Shown here: in pieces, positions 29,079-31,462 of the stretch
Layout of the letters: every line of letters begins with the position of its first letter
Position numbering within the stretch: the stretch's first letter is position 1
NCBI GenBank assembly: GCA_964058805.1
Contig: CAXKVV010001080.1
Location: forward strand, 1 to 31,462
Length of the DNA: 31,462 bases
Direction: 5' to 3'
Origin: Schoenoplectus triqueter
Taxonomy: Eukaryota > Streptophyta > Magnoliopsida > Poales > Cyperaceae
Translations under genes and position numbers: made by a program
The notes under the pieces: generated by a model
Told to the model about the DNA's origin: nothing
The model's database searches: none
What the model saw: only the letters and a program-made list of their open reading frames with translations

Positions 29079-30995
29079 TACTGAGAGCTGGGAGTCTGGG
29101 AGTGGATATACACTTTTTATAATGTTGGGCCCTTATAAATGAAATATCGCGTGGATAATTGGATCAAAGAAGGAAAGGTGTGTTTCCTTCTCTTACGTCA
29201 CAATGACACGGGGGACAACACATTCTGTTTTTCTGGAATGGTTCCCTTCGCCTACTGCCTGATGTGATGATTTTAGTTTATCTTCAATTCTTGATCATGT
29301 GACACAAGTATCCTGATGAGATGGAGTATCTTGACAAATTAATTGATTAACAAATTCGATCGCTTCTTTTTGGAATGTTTCGACAATTGTCTAATTTAAT
29401 GGGTTGATCACCTGAGATACGCATGGGACGAAGTATCTCGATAATTTGAATTCATTCAATTCGATTCAAGAATAAGGACGGAAAATAAATCTTCGACGTG
29501 GATCTTCGTATTTAATATATCAAGGTTGATATTAACATGAAAAGAACGGAACTAATCCAGTTATTAAAATGGCAGTCTATAAATATTTTAACAAAATTTT
29601 CTTCAACGGCCCCGCTTTATTTCTCTGTTTAGCTAATTCATATCTATACTTAAACGAGTACCTATCGACATTATTTATTTTTCTTTTTTATCATCTTTAG
29701 AATTTTAAGTCTTTAAATCAATCGATGGACAGTACGGGATTCGTCTTGTACGTGTAGAGATTTATTTGTCTTCTTTGTACAATTTTTTTTTTTGCGTTCT
29801 TTGGTTTTTTCCCTCTCAAATGAAAAAATTCCGCAAGGAATTTTCGTCAAGAGAAATATTTCTTTGATTGTGGAATTTGACTAATTTTACATAAATGAAT
29901 ATGGATGAGACGTGATATCAACGTACACATTATTAAAGATATGTACATATTTGTGTTGCCGACTATAATAAAAAATTCGGTTGTATATAATTCACTACAC
30001 TAATTCCATTTTTGTTTTGTACACACGTAAATTATTATCACAAGTTCATAACCTCTTCCTAACATTTAATTTCCAATTACAGTAATGATTTTTTTCTCTT
30101 TTAAATACACTCATCCCATCATCTGTTTTCCATCTCAAACCTTCACTTCTCATTTTTTCAGGGGCAGATCTAGAATTTTGATCAAATGGGCAATTATTAG
30201 ATTGTAATAGCTTATTGAGTTCAAACTCATTAACTAATTGGTTACTAAATAAAAATAAAAATAATAATAATTTAATATATATTCTTATCTAATAAAAAAT
30301 ATTAAAATAATAATATTTTATATATTAAAAATAACAACAAAATAAAGCTTAAAGTAATAAATAATCAAGTTGATGAAAAAGTTTTCATCTACGAAACTTT
30401 ATATTTTGATATTTTTATATAATTATTTTATTATGCACGATATTAAATATTTTTTCTCAATAAAAATAATCAGACAATTCAGAGTGGAACAAAAAAAATT
30501 CCGAAAAAAATAAATTACTGAAAATATTATTGAAAAATTTATTTTTCAAAATCCACAAGGCAGCTGCCCCTCCCCATCCGCCCCTGCATCTTCTTGAGGA
30601 ATAATTGATCTGAAAAGAGTAAATAAAAAAATTGCAGCACCGCATGCATATTACCCAGGCTGATCGAGCCTTGCAAGGATTAGCGGATCAAGGGGGGTCG
30701 GTCGATAAGCAATAGGTGGCCTCCATGGAGATGTTTTTCACGACACTACGTTTTTGCCAGAATAAAATAATAAAACCATTATTTTGTATTTATTTGCTTT
30801 TTTATTAAATAAAAATAAGTGAGAAAATCACTCTTTTCCTATTGAAAAACTTATTTTGTTGATAAAAAAAAAGAAGACCACCATTTTTCTCTATAAATTT
30901 GCTTTCTTTTTTGCTAAAATAGAATAAAAATAAAAAATCATTAATTTTCCATTAATTAATTTTTTTGTTGAAAGAAAATAAAATAATAAATTAAC
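29079..30995. repeat. Module W2
   Basis: Second W copy, collinear with W1 except for three differences. It lacks the fold-back element of W1 and a nearby 45-bp direct-repeat segment. It also carries a hAT-type MITE at 30159-30586. The CAATAGGTGGCCTCCATGGA landmark is at about 30710-30730. No credible coding sequence. Confidence 0.7.
30159..30586. mobile_element. hAT-type MITE in W2 (428 bp)
   Basis: The ends are CAGGGGCAGAT and ATCCGCCCCTG, an 11-bp terminal inverted repeat with one mismatch, starting CAGGGG as in plant hAT elements. The flanking 8-bp sequences CATTTTTT and CATCTTCT agree at 6 of 8 positions, fitting an aged 8-bp target duplication. The interior is AT-rich with no transposase. 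W1 lacks the element at the matching place (about 10295). Confidence 0.75.
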
Positions 30996-31002
30996 TAGGA
31001 TG

Positions 31003-31462
31003 ACATGTATACGTTCATAATGTGGGAGTCTGGGGACCCTGGCCTGATATTGAAATATTAATATTGCATGGATGATTGAGATCAGGAGGGAAAAGGTTTG
31101 TTTCCTTTCTTTATGTGATTATGTCGCAATCAGACAACACATGTTGTTTTTTTTTTTTGGAATGTTTCGGCTAATGCCTGATGTGATAGATCATCTGTAA
31201 TTATTGATCGTGTGAGATAAGATACTAAATGAGGTGGAGTATTTTCACAAATTAATTAACTAAAATATTCAATTGGGTTATTTTTGGGATGCTTCTTTAG
31301 CAAGCCAAGCCTCATGTTCACGAATCGCGACTGAGGCGGTGCATACTAATTAATGCATGTCATTAATGAAATTGATTCTTTTGAGATTTTATTACCGTTA
31401 GATCAATTAATTCACAGATATGAATCTATGATTTTGATTTATTATATCCCTCTCAACAAACA
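31003..31462. repeat. Module W3, cut by window end
   Basis: Third W copy, directly after the tail of W2 in the same orientation. It shares CATAATGTGGG, GATATTGAAATAT, GGTTTGTTTCC, TAATGCCTGATGTGA and GATACTAAATGAGGTGGAGTA with W1. Similarity fades after about 31310. Confidence 0.65.

Noticed and set aside
30640..30700. miR171-like phrase TGATCGAGCC in W2
   Set aside because: Only the first ten bases recall the miRNA and no precursor hairpin partner is visible.
1..31462. tRNA or rRNA genes, CRISPR arrays, bacterial operon features
   Set aside because: I found no tRNA-like box B (GGTTCGAATCC-type) sequence or rRNA landmark. The interspersed direct repeats are transposon or duplication products, and the sequence is eukaryotic.

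Overview
This window is AT-rich nuclear DNA from a flowering plant. The evidence is a chromovirus-type Ty3/gypsy LTR retrotransposon primed by initiator tRNA-Met, a Helitron with plant-type ends, several MITE or fold-back elements, plant-style splice signals, and exons of the plant form of PDCD5. The species cannot be named from the sequence. I found no intact ordinary protein-coding gene; the only long reading frame belongs to the retrotransposon.

Layout. (1) 1-3828: copy A of a duplicated minus-strand transcription-unit-like region, made of modules X (60-1220), Y (1890-2860) and Z (3560-3828, the leader end). (2) 3829-7948: a 4.1-kb Helitron that landed just upstream of Z and carries the 3' exons of a PDCD5 gene, introns included, with a nonsense codon and a frameshift. 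(3) 7949-10645: module W1, which contains a 1.24-kb fold-back element with a 9-bp target duplication. (4) 10646-13088: AT-rich DNA with a TTA/ATG-type microsatellite. (5) 13094-17864: a 4771-bp Ty3/gypsy element with apparently identical 663-bp LTRs and a perfect 5-bp target duplication. Its gag has an in-frame TGA and its integrase core is deleted. (6) 17865-25900: mostly non-coding, with a 340-bp MITE, two Y-like modules (region B), a short exon-like frame near 22.7 kb, a small inverted repeat and a larger fold-back. (7) 25920-29078: copy C of the duplicated unit, with its modules in the order Y-X-Z instead of X-Y-Z. (8) 29079-31462: W2, carrying a hAT-type MITE, followed head-to-tail by W3, which runs off the window.

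How it fits together. The A and C copies act as internal controls. Copy C has the uninterrupted site where the Helitron sits in A. W2 lacks the fold-back present in W1, and W1 lacks the hAT MITE present in W2. So the segmental duplication came first and the three insertions followed independently. The LTR element looks the youngest, because its LTRs show no difference I could see. It lacks an integrase core of its own, so it must have been mobilised in trans. The main interest is therefore in duplication, gene-fragment capture and non-autonomous transposition.
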